A stretch of DNA of 64,000 nt, taken from positions 374,001 through 438,000 of the forward strand of contig JAQFVV010000183.1 of the NCBI GenBank assembly GCA_028023455.1, read 5' to 3'. The translations under genes and the position numbers were made by a program. The notes under the pieces are model-generated. The model was not told the origin of the DNA. It did not search any database and saw nothing but the letters and a program-made list of their open reading frames with translations. Shown in pieces: positions 9,511 through 21,120 of the stretch. This DNA is from Epiperipatus broadwayi. Lineage: Eukaryota; Onychophora; Udeonychophora; Euonychophora; Peripatidae. How positions within the stretch are numbered: position 1 is the first letter of the stretch; the number at the start of each line of letters is the position of its first letter.

Positions 9511-10008
9511 GTTTGGACAGCGATTGTAGATTAAATAATAAGTGAGATTTAAAAATTTTTATGAACAAAAACTAAACTTTTAGCCTATTTATAGGTAATT
9601 ATACTTTTTGTCAAATGCTGAACACAAAATGGAACGACTTTGAATTTAAGAGTTACCTGTGAGCAATCAAAAAGCAACAGTAGTCTAATACTTTGTAGAA
9701 TAAATAGCAAGAACTAGGTATTATTTCTGAGACAGCATTTTCACATTCTTCTTATGGCAGTTTTTTCACCGTTTCTTCATTTCCTTTTTTAAAATCTTTT
9801 TTATTGCCACAATCACTTAAAGTCACATAAATACCATTCGCTACTGGGCGCCTCTCATTCTTTCAGTAATCCCTCCTGCACATGCTGTGTTCATGTGACT
9901 GTGTGTTTGTGCAATCAGATTTCATTTTTTAATTATAGGTGCAACAATTCAGACAACAATCTCTTTTATTTCTTTCATTGTTTAAAATGATATTAATAAA
10001 TGTAAATA

Positions 10009-10065
<57 letters not shown>

Positions 10066-10639
10066 TTGTTTAAAGTAATTTTTAACTTTTAATTTTAATT
10101 TACATGTATTTTTTTGATAAATTTCATCTATGATAAAAAAGACAAACAAACAATTAAAACTAATAATTTGAAGTTCTCATTACCTAGTTATACCATAGTT
10201 AAAATAAAATGCATTGAAATTTGTTTTATATACTTAATATTTATATCTATAAAACCCATGAAAATCTTTTATCATTCTGATATCATATAAATAAATGCAT
10301 AATGGTCTATGAAAAATGATTCCATTTTTTGTCTTCTTATAATAAAGATTTTGTAATTAGGTGATGTCGGTTGGATGATTTTGCATGGAAGTTGTTGAGT
10401 CATTTGTTTATATATATATATGTGTGTGTGTGTATGTGTGTAAACACAAATAAAATAATGAGCATGCTAATAACTCTAACTAGCTTTATCAATAAATGCT
10501 GCATTTATTTATAAAACTTATTAAAGCTATTGCCACACTCGTGCTTATCAAATTAAGTCACGTGATATATGACTTGAATTTATTTACTAATATATATATA
10601 TATATGTGTGTTAACACCAACGCATATATATATATCATG
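9511..10639. repeat. Non-coding with (ATT)n, (AT)n and (GT)n tracts
   Basis: (ATT)n spans about 10009-10066. An (AT)n/(GT)n composite lies at 10411-10440 and more (AT)n at 10590-10635. No coding signal between them. Confidence 0.7.
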
Positions 10640-10825
10640 CCCTAATAATAGAAATCTTGAAATTTCTATCGCCATTCCAAGATATTGTAAAAGACCCAGA
10701 AGGAGACCACACGTGAGATGGATGGATGAAATAAGCAAGTGTGCAGAGGCTAGAGATTGGAAAAAATGAATTGAACTGGTAGAGACCTAATCCTCCAGTG
10801 GATTAATAATAGTTGATGATGATGT
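10640..10825 (+). pseudogene. RTE 3'-end relic
   Basis: The plus strand reads IPRYCKRPRRRPHVRWMDEI followed by SKCAE and, after a stop, IELVET and a CCAGTGGATTAATAATAG tail with a GATGATGATG stretch. This is the RTE C-terminus seen in copies at 0.1, 39.8 and 41.3 kb, but older. Only about 60 codons remain. Confidence 0.75.
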
Positions 10826-11572
10826 TGGTGATAAATATTTGAAAAACTCTTAATGTATTTTAATTAATATCTTTATATTTCTATATCTTTAATCAGTTAA
10901 ATGATCTGTATAGATTGGAATAGTGAAAGTATAAAAAACTTCAGAGTCCAAAATGTATTATTTGTTTCCAGCATTATCATTTCCAATGCTGAACATTTTT
11001 ACGAATTCCTGAGCAATAAATTATTTGATTATTTTTTAGGTTAAAATATATAAAAAAAAAAAAGAAAAAAATCCTTATTTTAAGTTTGAATATAAAAGAA
11101 TTATTTTTGTAGATAAAAATAGATTATTTGGCTATACAATGTTTTTTTTTAAAAAAAAAAAAATAAGCAAAGAAGTTAGACATCATGTAATTGTTTTGTT
11201 TTTAATTTTTGAAAATTTCTTAGAAACAAAAGAATTAAAAAAACAAAGTAAATGTGCAGAAAACATAAATGACCATTTGAGAGGACAGTGAATTAGATTA
11301 GTGAATTAGAACCTGATTGAACAGCAACTAAACAGAATAACTGGTGGTCAAGGATTTTACATGAGGAGTGGATAAAAGTATAAGACACCTTTGAATCACC
11401 TACAAAGGCCTGACTCTGAAGATATCTCAAACTTTCCTGGGCATTAATAGATCTATGTTTTAACCATAATTAAAAAAAGAAATCTTTGGTCTACACAAAA
11501 TGTTAAAAAAAGGTCCTTTTTAAATATTTATATATATTCCTTAATATTTTTTTTGAAATATATATAAAATAA
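10826..11572. other. AT-rich non-coding stretch
   Basis: A and T homopolymer runs near 11055 and 11140-11163. No feature supported. Confidence 0.45.
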
Positions 11573-12650
11573 AGATGTAGAATTTTTATTGGGGGATATA
11601 AAGTTAAGTGTGGTGAATAGATATAGTTATTTGGGAATTATCTCAAGTAATCAGAAAAATTATTTGGATGAATGGGAGAAAAAAAGATAAATGAAGCAAA
11701 GAAAAGAAAGGGATTGATAAAGAAATTAACAGTGTTTTCATATAATAAAGATGATGTTGCTAGAATTATATGGAAGGGAGTTGCAGTAGCAGGGTTAACA
11801 TGGCATGCTGTGTTATGTGTTATTAAAGGGGTATTAGATTATTTAGAAAAAGTACAAAGGGAAGTAGAAAAACATGCATTGGATACATATGTATGGACAG
11901 CAAGGGAGACAATTCAAGGAGAAATGGGATGGTAAAGTTTTTATATGAGAGATACAAAAAGTAAAATGAAAATGTTTGTTAGACTGAAGTTTATGGATTA
12001 GCCAAAATAGTATTTAATTGGGTTATAAGTAAAGAACAGGCAACAAGATGGGTGAGAGAGGTAATGCAGTATGCAAAAGATTTAGATAAAGAATTTATAT
12101 CAGTATATTTGTACAAAAGATGGGATGATTATGTTAGGTGGATTGTTGAGTGTTATAGTGGTAAGGAATGGAATAAAAGAATAGATTTATTAATAAAGAA
12201 TAGGGAGTTAGAGAGATGGAGAACTAGTATGGAGAGTAAAAAGAGTTTAAATATATATAGAAGTAAACAGAATATTAGGTGCAAGTTAATATATGATAAT
12301 AGTAAGGAAACTAGTTTATTGTTTAAAGCTAGATGGGATCTTTAGCAACAAGAGAATTTACATGTAAATGGAAAAATATGGGTGCTTTAGTCTGTAAATT
12401 GTGTAAGGAAGGAATAGAAAATATTAGGCATTTGTTAATTGAATGTAAATGCTTGAAAACAGAAAGGGTACAAATAATGAGATTATGGAAGAATAAATAT
12501 GAACAAAGTAATTATATAGAAAGTGAGTTATTGGTTTTTATGCTAGGTTTGGGAAAAGATAATGGGGATTTAGATATGAAGGTCATGGCATTGACAAAGA
12601 TTATGTTGTGGAAATGGGATGGAGCAGATTATGGGAAAACTTAGGGTGGA
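11573..12650 (+). pseudogene. Non-LTR retrotransposon C-terminal region (family 2, copy a)
   Basis: The frame from 11573 begins after the RT catalytic core (VVNRYSYLGIISSNQKN), continues to DYLEKVQREVEKHAL and ETIQGEMGW, and breaks by stop at 11933. It resumes from 12052 and again from 12333 in other frames, ending with a zinc-knuckle-like CKLCKEGIENIRHLLIECK and a tryptophan-rich tail. Such a C..C...H....C motif is known at the C-terminus of several LINE clades; I cannot assign the clade. Two further copies lie at 17.0-18.9 kb (minus) and 22.1-23.35 kb (plus). It is 5' truncated, and at least two frame disruptions make it a relic. Confidence 0.8.
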
Positions 12651-12795
12651 GAATGGAAAGGGAAGGTAAAGTGGCTAACAGGTTTCTCTGGGCATAGCTG
12701 CTGAGAGATTCCTGACTCCGTTTAAGGAGAAGTCACAGTGCATCACATCACATCACATCAAGGAGAAGTCACAGTGCATCACATCACATCATTTG
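12650..12795 (+). repeat. 3' end of the family 2 LINE with (CATCA)n-type tail
   Basis: After the stop, GTTTCTCTGGGCATAG and GAGAGATTCCTGACTCC lead to two tandem AAGGAGAAGTCACAGTG units each followed by CATCACATCACATCA. The same end is seen at 23.27-23.35 kb and, inverted, at 16.99-17.08 kb. The tail is probably the family's 3' repeat. Confidence 0.8.
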
Positions 12796-12799
12796 TATC

Positions 12800-13689
12800 A
12801 TTTGCTCACAGCTAATAAAATCAGTTGCAATTGCTTTTGTTTAAAGCACAAAGAAACTAAGAAATAATTATAAAACCAGTTTTTTATTACTAAAAATTAA
12901 TTCTTTATTTGACATAATCTTGCTTTATTTTTAGAATTAACTTTATTTATTTAGACAATATATTCCATTTTTATAATTAAATTTTATTTTTAAGATCACA
13001 ACATTATATGATTTTTATTATTAATTTATTTAAAACGATATCAGAAGCTTTGCTTGATGATTTTAAAAAAAAAAAAAAAAAAAAACTACATTAAATGCTT
13101 CACTAATTTAAATGAGAGTATTTATTCGAATTTCTGTTTATTTTTTCGTTATTAAAATTCAGTAATTAATTATAATCATTTACATTTTAAAATAGTTTTG
13201 TTATATAAATTTTGTATTTTATAATTGTGCTTGCATATATGTATATGAATATAAATATATGCACTGAAATCAAAAGAATAACTATAATTCATCTACTCCC
13301 ATACATCCCTTCAATCACCAAAAATATTAAATGTTTTTTGCCAACACATTGTGTAAGTACTGCTCCTCCTATAACTAACAAGTTGATAAACAACTCCAAA
13401 GATAGACTTGTGACAGATCAGCTCCTAAACACTGCATGCAAAATTATATGCCCCCATGCAGATGCAATGCTATATATTAGGTTGAGTACATGCATTTTCT
13501 CCACTCAGTTTTCACAACATCGATATTTGTATAGAATAGTCTTAGAGTTTACTTTTTAAAAACCAACTTTTGCCTAAGTTAGGCTTGAATCTATTATGAA
13601 CTGATTTTTAAATTGGAAATTAACTTACACAAGTTCAGTTTATGTATCGCAGGGAAGAAAAAGTTTCTCATTTTTAAGTACCTGTGAGA
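12800..13689. other. AT-rich non-coding stretch
   Basis: Includes a 20-base A run near 13066-13085. A 115-codon frame at 13212-13559 shows no recognisable domain and is likely chance. Confidence 0.4.
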
Positions 13690-13801
13690 GTGAATCTTAA
13701 CTTTAAGCATAAGTGGATGATTTATGCTTTTAAAAACATTTACTGATAGAGAGTTACATGTTAATTCTGTAGCACATGTGTAAAGACTAGTTTTCTTCTA
13801 C

Positions 13802-13883
<82 letters not shown>

Positions 13884-14222
13884 CACCATATTATCAATAA
13901 TTAAGTATGTTCAAACAAATAAGCTTCATCTTCATTGTTGCAGGTAGTTAATATTTAGAAACTATTTCTTCTCTATGATATATAAAGGGAGCTTGTGCTA
14001 GTAATTTGAAAATTCAAAAATCAGGTTTGTAAACAATACTTAATTTAAGCAACATCAATAAAAGTTGGTTTATTTAAAGAATAAAATCTAAGCATAGATG
14101 GATCACCTATGCTTTTAAAATTTTATTGATGGAAAAGTGTGTGTCATTTCTTTAGATCATGTGTAAAAATTAGTTTCTTTCCACAGTATATATATATATA
14201 TATATATATATACTGTGGAAAG

Positions 14223-14266
<44 letters not shown>

Positions 14267-14270
14267 TTTT
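13690..14270 (+). repeat. Near-tandem repeat pair ending in (AT)n hairpins
   Basis: Two related units run in the same direction, about 13690-13815 and 14080-14195. Both have AAGCATA...TATGCTTTT hairpins, then TGTGTAAA and TAGTTT(T)CTT, then a long (AT)n. In the second, TTTCTTTCCACAG flanks the (TA)n and is repeated inverted (14172-14225), making a perfect palindrome. In the first, GGTGAT interrupts the AT tract and ATCACC follows it. This suggests a short element ending in an AT microsatellite. Confidence 0.6.
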
Positions 14271-14309
14271 AATCAAAAAATTAGCACATAAGTTTTTACT
14301 TCCCATTTT

Positions 14310-14700
14310 TTAGAAATTGGTCACAAACCTGATGTTGACAATACAAAAATACTTGCTAATTTGGAAAGATATGATTTAAGAATCATGAGAGAGTCAATTG
14401 AAATATTAAAGAGACCTACTGGTTTAAATAGGGATGACGAAGCACAACGTATTCCAGATATGTGGAAACCTATCATTTTATCTAATATTAACTTGATATT
14501 AATAGGTGAAAAAACTGAGGGAAATAAACATTTTGATAAGCCTCATATTGTGAATGCTGAACTACTTCAAGTTGAATCTCACTTCTCATCTCGCACTGAG
14601 TCACATTATTCTTTGAGATCTAACGATTGTTCTTTCAAAAGTTAACCTTGATAATGGCGGTTGCTAGTCCATCGAAATATTGGATTGTAATGCAAAATAA
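14310..14700 (+). pseudogene. Penelope-like GIY-YIG endonuclease C-terminal fragment and 3' hairpin
   Basis: The frame reads IGHKPDVDNTKILANLERYD, then IMRESIEILKRPTGLNRDD and a WKPII block, to a stop at 14645. The H-D-T-(I/V)L...R..RESIEI...NRD..G-like...W order is what closes the GIY-YIG domain region of Penelope-like and related ORFs. A possible splice acceptor (TTTTTTAG) stands just before it at 14313-14314. Ten bases after the stop, CTTGATAATGG...CCATCGAAAT forms the same kind of terminal hairpin as at 8.6 and 35.7 kb. The upstream part of the element is missing, replaced by an (AT)n tract. Confidence 0.6.
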
Positions 14701-14794
14701 TACACAGTTTGTACCCAAAAATATTTTTTTATCTACATATATATATATATATATATATCATTAAAACCAGCCAACACTTAGATAATCCCAATAT

Positions 14795-14965
14795 CAATAA
14801 TAATCAACAAACTCAATCTGTTGTCAAGGCAACTTCCTTTAACAATAAAGGTGGAATCCCACCTTTATTTAATGGTCCATTATATTTATATAGACACTAA
14901 AGATTGTAAATTGCCCACAGAGATTAAAATTATTGCTTCAAAGAAGTTTAAATAAACATCCTTAA
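14795..14965 (+). repeat. Dispersed repeat with variable hairpin, copy 2
   Basis: This is the partner of 6920-7105 (minus). It carries CTGTTGTCAAGGCAAC, then an 11-bp hairpin (AATAAAGGTGG with CCACCTTTATT), then GACACTAAAGATTG, CACAGAGATT and TTTAAATAAACATCC. Confidence 0.65.
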
Positions 14966-15061
14966 ACAGGTTAATATGTTCTGAATGCAGACTAATAAAA
15001 GACATCTCATATATACCATTACATACTGCAGTTATATGTAAATAATATTTAAAGTGCAGTC

Positions 15062-15303
15062 GATATTGAAATAATTGAGAGAGTGCAAATTTCTCAATGC
15101 TTATGACAACAACTAGCCAATCAAATTTTAAGCACTGGGACAGAGAATTTAATAAGAAAAGAGCGGTTCCACTCTCTTCTTTACTTGTCTTTATATATAT
15201 CCAAGCCAGTCCAAAGTACTTATATTCCAAGTGCTTAAGATTTGATTGGCTAGTTGTAGTCATAAGCACTTGAGAAATTTGCACTCTCTCAATTATTTCA
15301 ATA
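15062..15303. repeat. Foldback/MITE-like element
   Basis: Inverted arms of about 80 bp start with ATATTGAAATAATTGAGAG and run in to AGCACT; the centre (about 80 bp) contains GAGCGGTTCCACTCTC. CTGCAGTTATAT occurs just right of the element and again near 15028-15039, which may reflect a target duplication plus extra sequence. The minus frame across it is not a gene. Confidence 0.7.
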
Positions 15304-15750
15304 CTGCAGTTATATAATATGAAAACATAAAATAACAATTAAATTATTATTATTATTAAAAGATGTTACAATGAGATATCTCAGGTATACAAATCAAATG
15401 AACTCATAAGTGTAATCAAATAAAATAGAATTTTTTATTTCAGATATATTAAAAGTTGATTTAGTAAAACTGTTATTCATTTATTTATATATGTTGAGCA
15501 TTTAAAAATAAATAATATTTATACAAGAATAAAAAAGAAGTGTAAAAATGATAAGAAATGGATGTCATTATCATATGTACCAAGTATTAAAAATAATATT
15601 GGAGTGATGTGAGTAAAAATCTTCAATATGCATTTTAAGACATCTATAAATTTGAACAGGTTATGAAAAGTGAAGGATATATAAAACGAATCAATATAAT
15701 ATCATACATACCATGAAATATAATCAGTCAGATTGCCCATATATATATAT
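15304..15750. other. AT-rich non-coding stretch
   Basis: No feature seen apart from a short (ATT)n at about 15346. Confidence 0.45.
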
Positions 15751-15882
15751 GATCACTAGATGGAACTTACCAATAGCTCTATTTTATAAGTGCCGAAAGA
15801 TTAGAGATTTTGAATTCTTTCTTTTTCAGCACTTATAAAATAAAGCTTGATTAGAGCTAATGGTAAGCTCCCTCTAGTGATC
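15751..15882. repeat. Short foldback element
   Basis: GATCACTAGATGGA at the left is mirrored by CCTCTAGTGATC at the right. The arms continue through the ACTTACC/GGTAAG and AGAGCT words to ATTTTATAAGTGC and GCACTTATAAAAT round a 30-bp centre. Arm lengths differ by about 10 bp. It is MITE-like, with no TSD identified. Confidence 0.65.
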
Positions 15883-16302
15883 ATTTGAATGCAAGCTTAA
15901 AAACAAGCTACGAAATTGATGACTTGTTTTATTAATTATTAAACATATATATATACTATGAGTTGCTTAAGTGAACTTAGAAAAGAGAATGACAAAATAT
16001 TTACATATTTATACAAAAGCTGAATAATTTTACAAATAAGACAATATTTTATAATCATAATAAAGAATATGGAAATAATTTGTGAAGTAAAAATGACAAA
16101 ATAGAAAAATTAGAGTAGCTTGGCTTATTATATGCAATAAACATCTGATGAATTGGAAAGTCAATATTATTCTAAAAACATTTCATTGTTAGTATTTTTT
16201 TAAAAAACAGGTTGTTTAAAAATACTAATGAAGAAATTTTAATAACTATAAATAGATATCAAACTCACCACTTCTTTTATTTTGCTTTAATATCTTAATT
16301 AA
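15883..16302. other. AT-rich non-coding stretch
   Basis: No supported feature. Confidence 0.4.
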
Positions 16303-16646
16303 ATGCAGTTTATCCACTCCACTTAGAACACTTTTTAGGCAAAACTTTTTATTGTACATATATACATAAACAATATTATGTTTTAACTGTCCTGCAGTCT
16401 TCTTCACAGCTATGATATAATGAACAAAGTAAAAGACATAACTACACAAATAAAAACATAAAAATATAAACAATAAAATTAATAAAGTAATAAAAAATAA
16501 AAAACAAGATATAACAAAGCATAATAAAACTGAAATAAATATAAACAAACCCAAATAAAATAATCCAGGGAATATAAAATAAAATATACAATAGAAATAT
16601 AAAATAAATATAAATTATACATGTGTATTCCTGACTGTATATATGC
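16303..16646 (-). repeat. Penelope-type terminal block, copy 1
   Basis: On minus the block runs from ACAGTCAGGAATACACATGT through a very AT-rich spacer to TGAAGAAGACTGCAGGACAG, TTAAAAC and TAAAAAGTGTTCTAAGTG. The plus-strand block at 25.38-25.75 kb has the same order. The AGACTG..CAGT hairpin is the decayed CTGAnGA..GAAA motif. Overlapping open frames are low-complexity artefacts. Confidence 0.65.
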
Positions 16647-16990
16647 ATATTCATGAACAACTATTAATTTAAATATTTTAGCCATTTGTATTATTTTTAA
16701 TAATCTCCTAATTACTTCTATTCCTTATAAATTTAAACTTTAATTTTATTATCCCCACATTAATAAAATACTTATTTTATTTTCATATAATTCTCAGTTC
16801 AACTTTAAGTCATTTATTAAGAATATTCTTTTTTAATTTTCAAATCATATGTATCTATTATTTTCTTATTTATTCTTCTGTTATTAATAATATTTTATAT
16901 TTATCTTTTTTTAATATCTAAAAACCAGAAATATTATAATCTTTTAACTTATCAATGTCTACTTTAATTTTTTTAAAAAAGAATGTTATT
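16647..16990. other. AT-rich non-coding stretch
   Basis: Nothing supported. Confidence 0.4.
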
Positions 16991-16994
16991 TTTA

Positions 16995-18946
16995 ATGTGA
17001 TGTGATATGGCTACTCCGTTATCGAAATGAATAATCTCTCAGCTACTATGGCCAGAAAAGCCTGTTAGCCACCTTACTTTCCCTTTCCATTCCCCACCCT
17101 AAATCTTTCCCATATTCTCTATTCTGCTCTATATCATTTCTACAATATCATCATTGTCTACTCAATGGCCTTTACATCTATATCACTTTTACCTTTTTGC
17201 AAACCCAGCATAAAGACCAAGAACCAATTTTCTGTATAATCAGTTTATTTATTCATCCACAACTTTATTATTTGTGCCCTTTCTGCTTGTAAACATTTAC
17301 ATTCAATTAGCAGATGCCTAATGTTTTTCATGCTTTCCTTACATAACTTGAAAACTAAAGCACCCATTTTCCGCCATTTATATGTATATTCCTTTGTTGC
17401 TACTTGAGCCTTAAACACTAGACTACTTTCCTTGCTATTATTGTAAATTAACTCACACTAATATTCTATTTACTTCAATGTATATTTAAACTCTTTTTAT
17501 TCTCCATACTAGTTTTCCTTCTTTCCAGTTTCTTATTTTTTATTAATGCATCTATTCTTCTATTTTATTCTTTGCTACTATAACACTCAACAATCCTCCT
17601 AACACAATCATTACACCTTTTGTACAAGTATATTGACATAAAGTCTTTAAACAAATCTTCTACATACCATACTACCATTCTCATCCATCTTGTTGCCTGC
17701 CCTTTACTTGCAATCCAATTAAATACTATTTGGGATATTCTCTTACTATCCATAATTGCAATCTATCAAACATTTTCATTTTATTTTTTGTATCTCTTAT
17801 ATAAAAACTTGACCATTCCATTTCTCCTTGAATTACCTCCTTTGCCATCCACACATCTTCATCTAATTCATGTCTTCCTCTTTCTCTTTGCACTTTTTCT
17901 AAGTAATTTAACACCTTTTACTAATACATAACACATCACTACCATAAGTTAATCCTGCACTCCCACTTCCTTTTATGAAATTCTTGCTACATCATATTTA
18001 TTATATGAGAGCACTGTTAATTTTTATTATCAGTCCATTTCTTTTTTTTTTGCTTCATTTATCAATCTTTCTCTCATTCATCCAAGCAATTCTTCTGATT
18101 ACTTAAGACAATTCCCAAAACATTATATCTATTCATCAAATTTAACTTTGCATTCCTCAAGAAAAAATCTCTTTTCTTCTTTTTCACCAGAATTTATTAT
18201 CATTACTTTTGATTTATCTTCAGTAAATTTAATCCCCATATCTTTACCCACTCATGCTCAAGTTTTCAGCATAACTTCTATATCTTCCCTACTTTCTGTG
18301 CATAAGAATATACCATCAGCAAATAAAAGACCTGCTAATGTATACACTCCCTTGCTATCTATTAATGGTATCTCTACCTCTCTTTCTAGTATTTCTATTG
18401 CCCTCACCATTTCTTTCAAATATAACAAAAATAAAATAGGTAACAAAGGGCATCTTTTGGTTTAGTCCCATCTCCCTTTTAACCCTAACTGATTATATAT
18501 TCCTTAATTGATATTTTATGGTAATGATTTTTATATAATCTCTTAATAAATCTACTAAAGCTTCATTTATTCCTAAATTGACTACATTTACCCATAATCT
18601 ATTTCTATTTACACTAACTTATACCTTCTCTGTATCTATAAATACCATATATAACTGCCTACATGTATTCTTATTCATTTTTATATGTTATGTGAATACA
18701 AATAAAGTATTTCCTATATGCAAATCCATTTCTCTCACTATATTATTTTCTTCCATCCATTTTGCCACTCTTCCAGCTACCATATATGCAAAAACTTTAT
18801 ATAATACTGACATTACCACTACCAGTCTATAATTATTTATTTTTCTATAGTCTTTATCCTTTCCTTTAAATAATAGCCTTACTCTTGTATTATTTCAGCT
18901 ATTTGAAACTATTAAATAATTATTTTATACTCTAGCTTCCTCTATT
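16995..18946 (-). pseudogene. Non-LTR retrotransposon RT and C-terminal region (family 2, copy b)
   Basis: This is the longest copy of the family. Read on minus from about 18900 it gives NYRLVVVMSVLYKVFA and MVAGRVAKWMEENNIVREM (RT fingers), a decayed motif A (MVFIDTEKV, about 18645), then PILFLLYLKEMVRAIEILE and LLFADGIFLCTESREDIEV (18258-18446). The catalytic FADD reads FADG. It continues with LNYLEKVQRERGRHELDEDV and AKEVIQGEMEWSSFYIRD (17726-17914) and ends with the CATCACAT-type tail near 16999. Several stops and frame changes show it is dead. The right end is cut by the transposon at 18954. Confidence 0.85.
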
Positions 18947-18953
18947 AAATATT

Positions 18954-21113
18954 AGTAGTTGTTTTATAGACATCCATGCCTCGTGTTGGTGTAATTTATG
19001 TGCTAAAACACATAAAAATACCATTTACATGGCCGAACATATTTTCACGACTATGTGTTACATGTATACAACAGTTCTGTTGTACTACACATTGCAGGCC
19101 ACATTGTTGCATCATAGTAAATTATTTTGGTGAATTCGCATACTTCACACTTTTTTACAGTGTCGTGTGAGGGTGTGTGTCTTACAATTATGTATAAATG
19201 GTTAATTGTAAATAAAGTTTAATTTTTTTTTATTGAAATCACACGATTTGAGCAAGCAATAATTATCGGAGGGTTTACACACTTCTGTAGTCAAGTTTTG
19301 AGGTGCAAAACCTTGTCAAAGGGTATGTTTGAACAATACTTTGAAGGAAATAATGTATCAAATAACATATTCTCGATAATCTCAATGAGACAAAGAACAT
19401 GGAAAACTTAGACATTGTTCAATTTTCACAATTAATGACCACTTTGTTCAAGCTATATATCTGATATATTACTGTAGCCACAAACAGCTTGTTTTTTTAA
19501 ATTTATTTATACCAAAAAAAAAAAAATCATAATAAATGTGAAATTTGTTGATGAATACATTAATAATTAATGCTAGTATTAAGGAATTTAACTAAAATTT
19601 GGAATGGACTATGAATGATATGCAACACATTGTTTCTAATTTAATATATTTTAATTATTAAATATAGATTAAATAAACATAAATGCATTGAATGACACAC
19701 ACAGGTGGGTTATAAAGTAAACATGTATAAAACAAATATTAGCAAGTAATAGAATAATAACTGAATAAGTTATTATTTAACAAGCGTTTAGAGTTTTAGA
19801 ATTTAATTTAAGAAACAGGCAAGTTTTTATTATTAAAATGCATTTAAAATTTTAATCCCATGTTTCATTAATTGCTATCTTAAGAAATGTATTGTTTTCT
19901 AATTATTGTTCAAAGGTTGCAATGAATATACTAAATAGGAAATACATAAGTGAGGCCAATGTCTATAAGACCCTAAGGTAGATTGATTTCGGTTGTTGCT
20001 GATTGCTTACAGATGTTTTCCCAAGAATTGACAACTTTTTTTTTTTATAAAAAAAGATAACTTTTTTTTAAAAGAGTTTAAGTTTGTAAACATTTTATTA
20101 TATATGTGTGTGAGACTATCCCAGGAATTGAAATTTATATACCAATGCATTTAAATAAAGAGTTTTTAACTAAGAATATTTCAAATTTATATTATTAATT
20201 TAAAAGAGTTATAATGCTTCTTTAAATATATAAGTGGTTACACACATATAATAATGTTCACACAACTTCATTTAATTATATCATTTTATTAATTTTAAAT
20301 TTATAATTGCATATACACTATACACATACAGACATTAATATCTGCACATTTCACGTAAATATACACTATTACATACCAAAATAAATTATTCTGGTTATAT
20401 ATGTGGACTGTGATGGTTCGAACTGTTGGAAAAGATACTAACTATGATGGAGCATAGTAGGTGAAACAGGATGATGGCTAAATAATACCGTTTCAAGTGG
20501 AACCCCAAAAAATAACCTAATAAGTTTTATTTTTTTTGATGTTGTTTTAAAAAAACAAAAACAAAGTGAAACCAAAAAAAAAATTATAATAAGTTTTAAA
20601 TTTGTTTATGTTATTTAAAAAAAAAAGTGAAACCAAAAAAAAAATCTTACTAACTTTAGTATTTATTTTTTAAACAAAAATAGAAAAACAAAAATACAAC
20701 TGTAATAAGCATACTAAGTTTTACATTGGAAAAAAAAGACACCCCCCCCCCAAAGTGAAACCAAATAAAATAGCTTACTAACTTTAGGATTTATTTTTTA
20801 AACAAAAATGGGAAATCAGAAATTCAACCATAATAAGTGTACTAAGTTCTATATTTAAAAAACAGAAAGAACCCCCCCCCCCAAAAAAAAAAAAAAACTG
20901 AAAAATGTTGATTTTATATTTATTTATTTTGATGTTAATAAAAATAAATGTTTACAAAAAAATAAAATAAAATTTGTGTTTAATTTATTTGTAACTTAAA
21001 AAAAAAGTAAAAAAACAAGGAATTAAAAAAAAGGCCTGGGAATGTTCATAAGTTATATTTTTTCAAGAAAAACAATGCCCTCACACAGCGTGGATGTCTA
21101 TAAAACAACTACC
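18954..21113. mobile_element. Non-autonomous DNA transposon with TIRs and 7-bp TSD
   Basis: The ends are inverted copies of (A/G)GTAGTTGTTTTATAGACAT followed by CCA(T/C)GC, about 26 bp with further weaker similarity. AAATATT is present directly outside both ends (18947-18953 and 21114-21120). The 2160-bp interior holds no transposase that I can see; the only frames are about 64 codons. It has interrupted sequence next to the LINE relic on its left. A 7-8 bp duplication fits superfamilies such as hAT or P, but the termini do not allow a firm placement. Confidence 0.72.
20620..20885 (+). repeat. Degenerate tandem repeat with poly-C blocks
   Basis: Two units of about 128 bp start with AAAGTGAAACC (20622 and 20752). 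They share TTACTAACTTTAG(T/G)ATTT, AAACAAAAAT and ACTAAGTT(T/C)TA, and each ends in a C10-C12 run (about 20740 and 20872). Shorter related pieces precede them (20500-20620). The array lies inside the DNA transposon. Confidence 0.7.
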
Positions 21114-21120
21114 AAATATT

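Noticed and set aside
13212-13559. 115-codon plus frame
   Set aside because: No domain, signal or codon pattern; no second copy to support it.
14886-15338. 150-codon minus frame
   Set aside because: It crosses a foldback element and reads both arms; not a gene.
16246-16685. Hydrophobic minus-strand frames resembling membrane proteins
   Set aside because: AT-rich spacer of a repeat also present at 25.4 kb, where the frame differs; composition alone gives Phe/Ile/Leu/Tyr runs.
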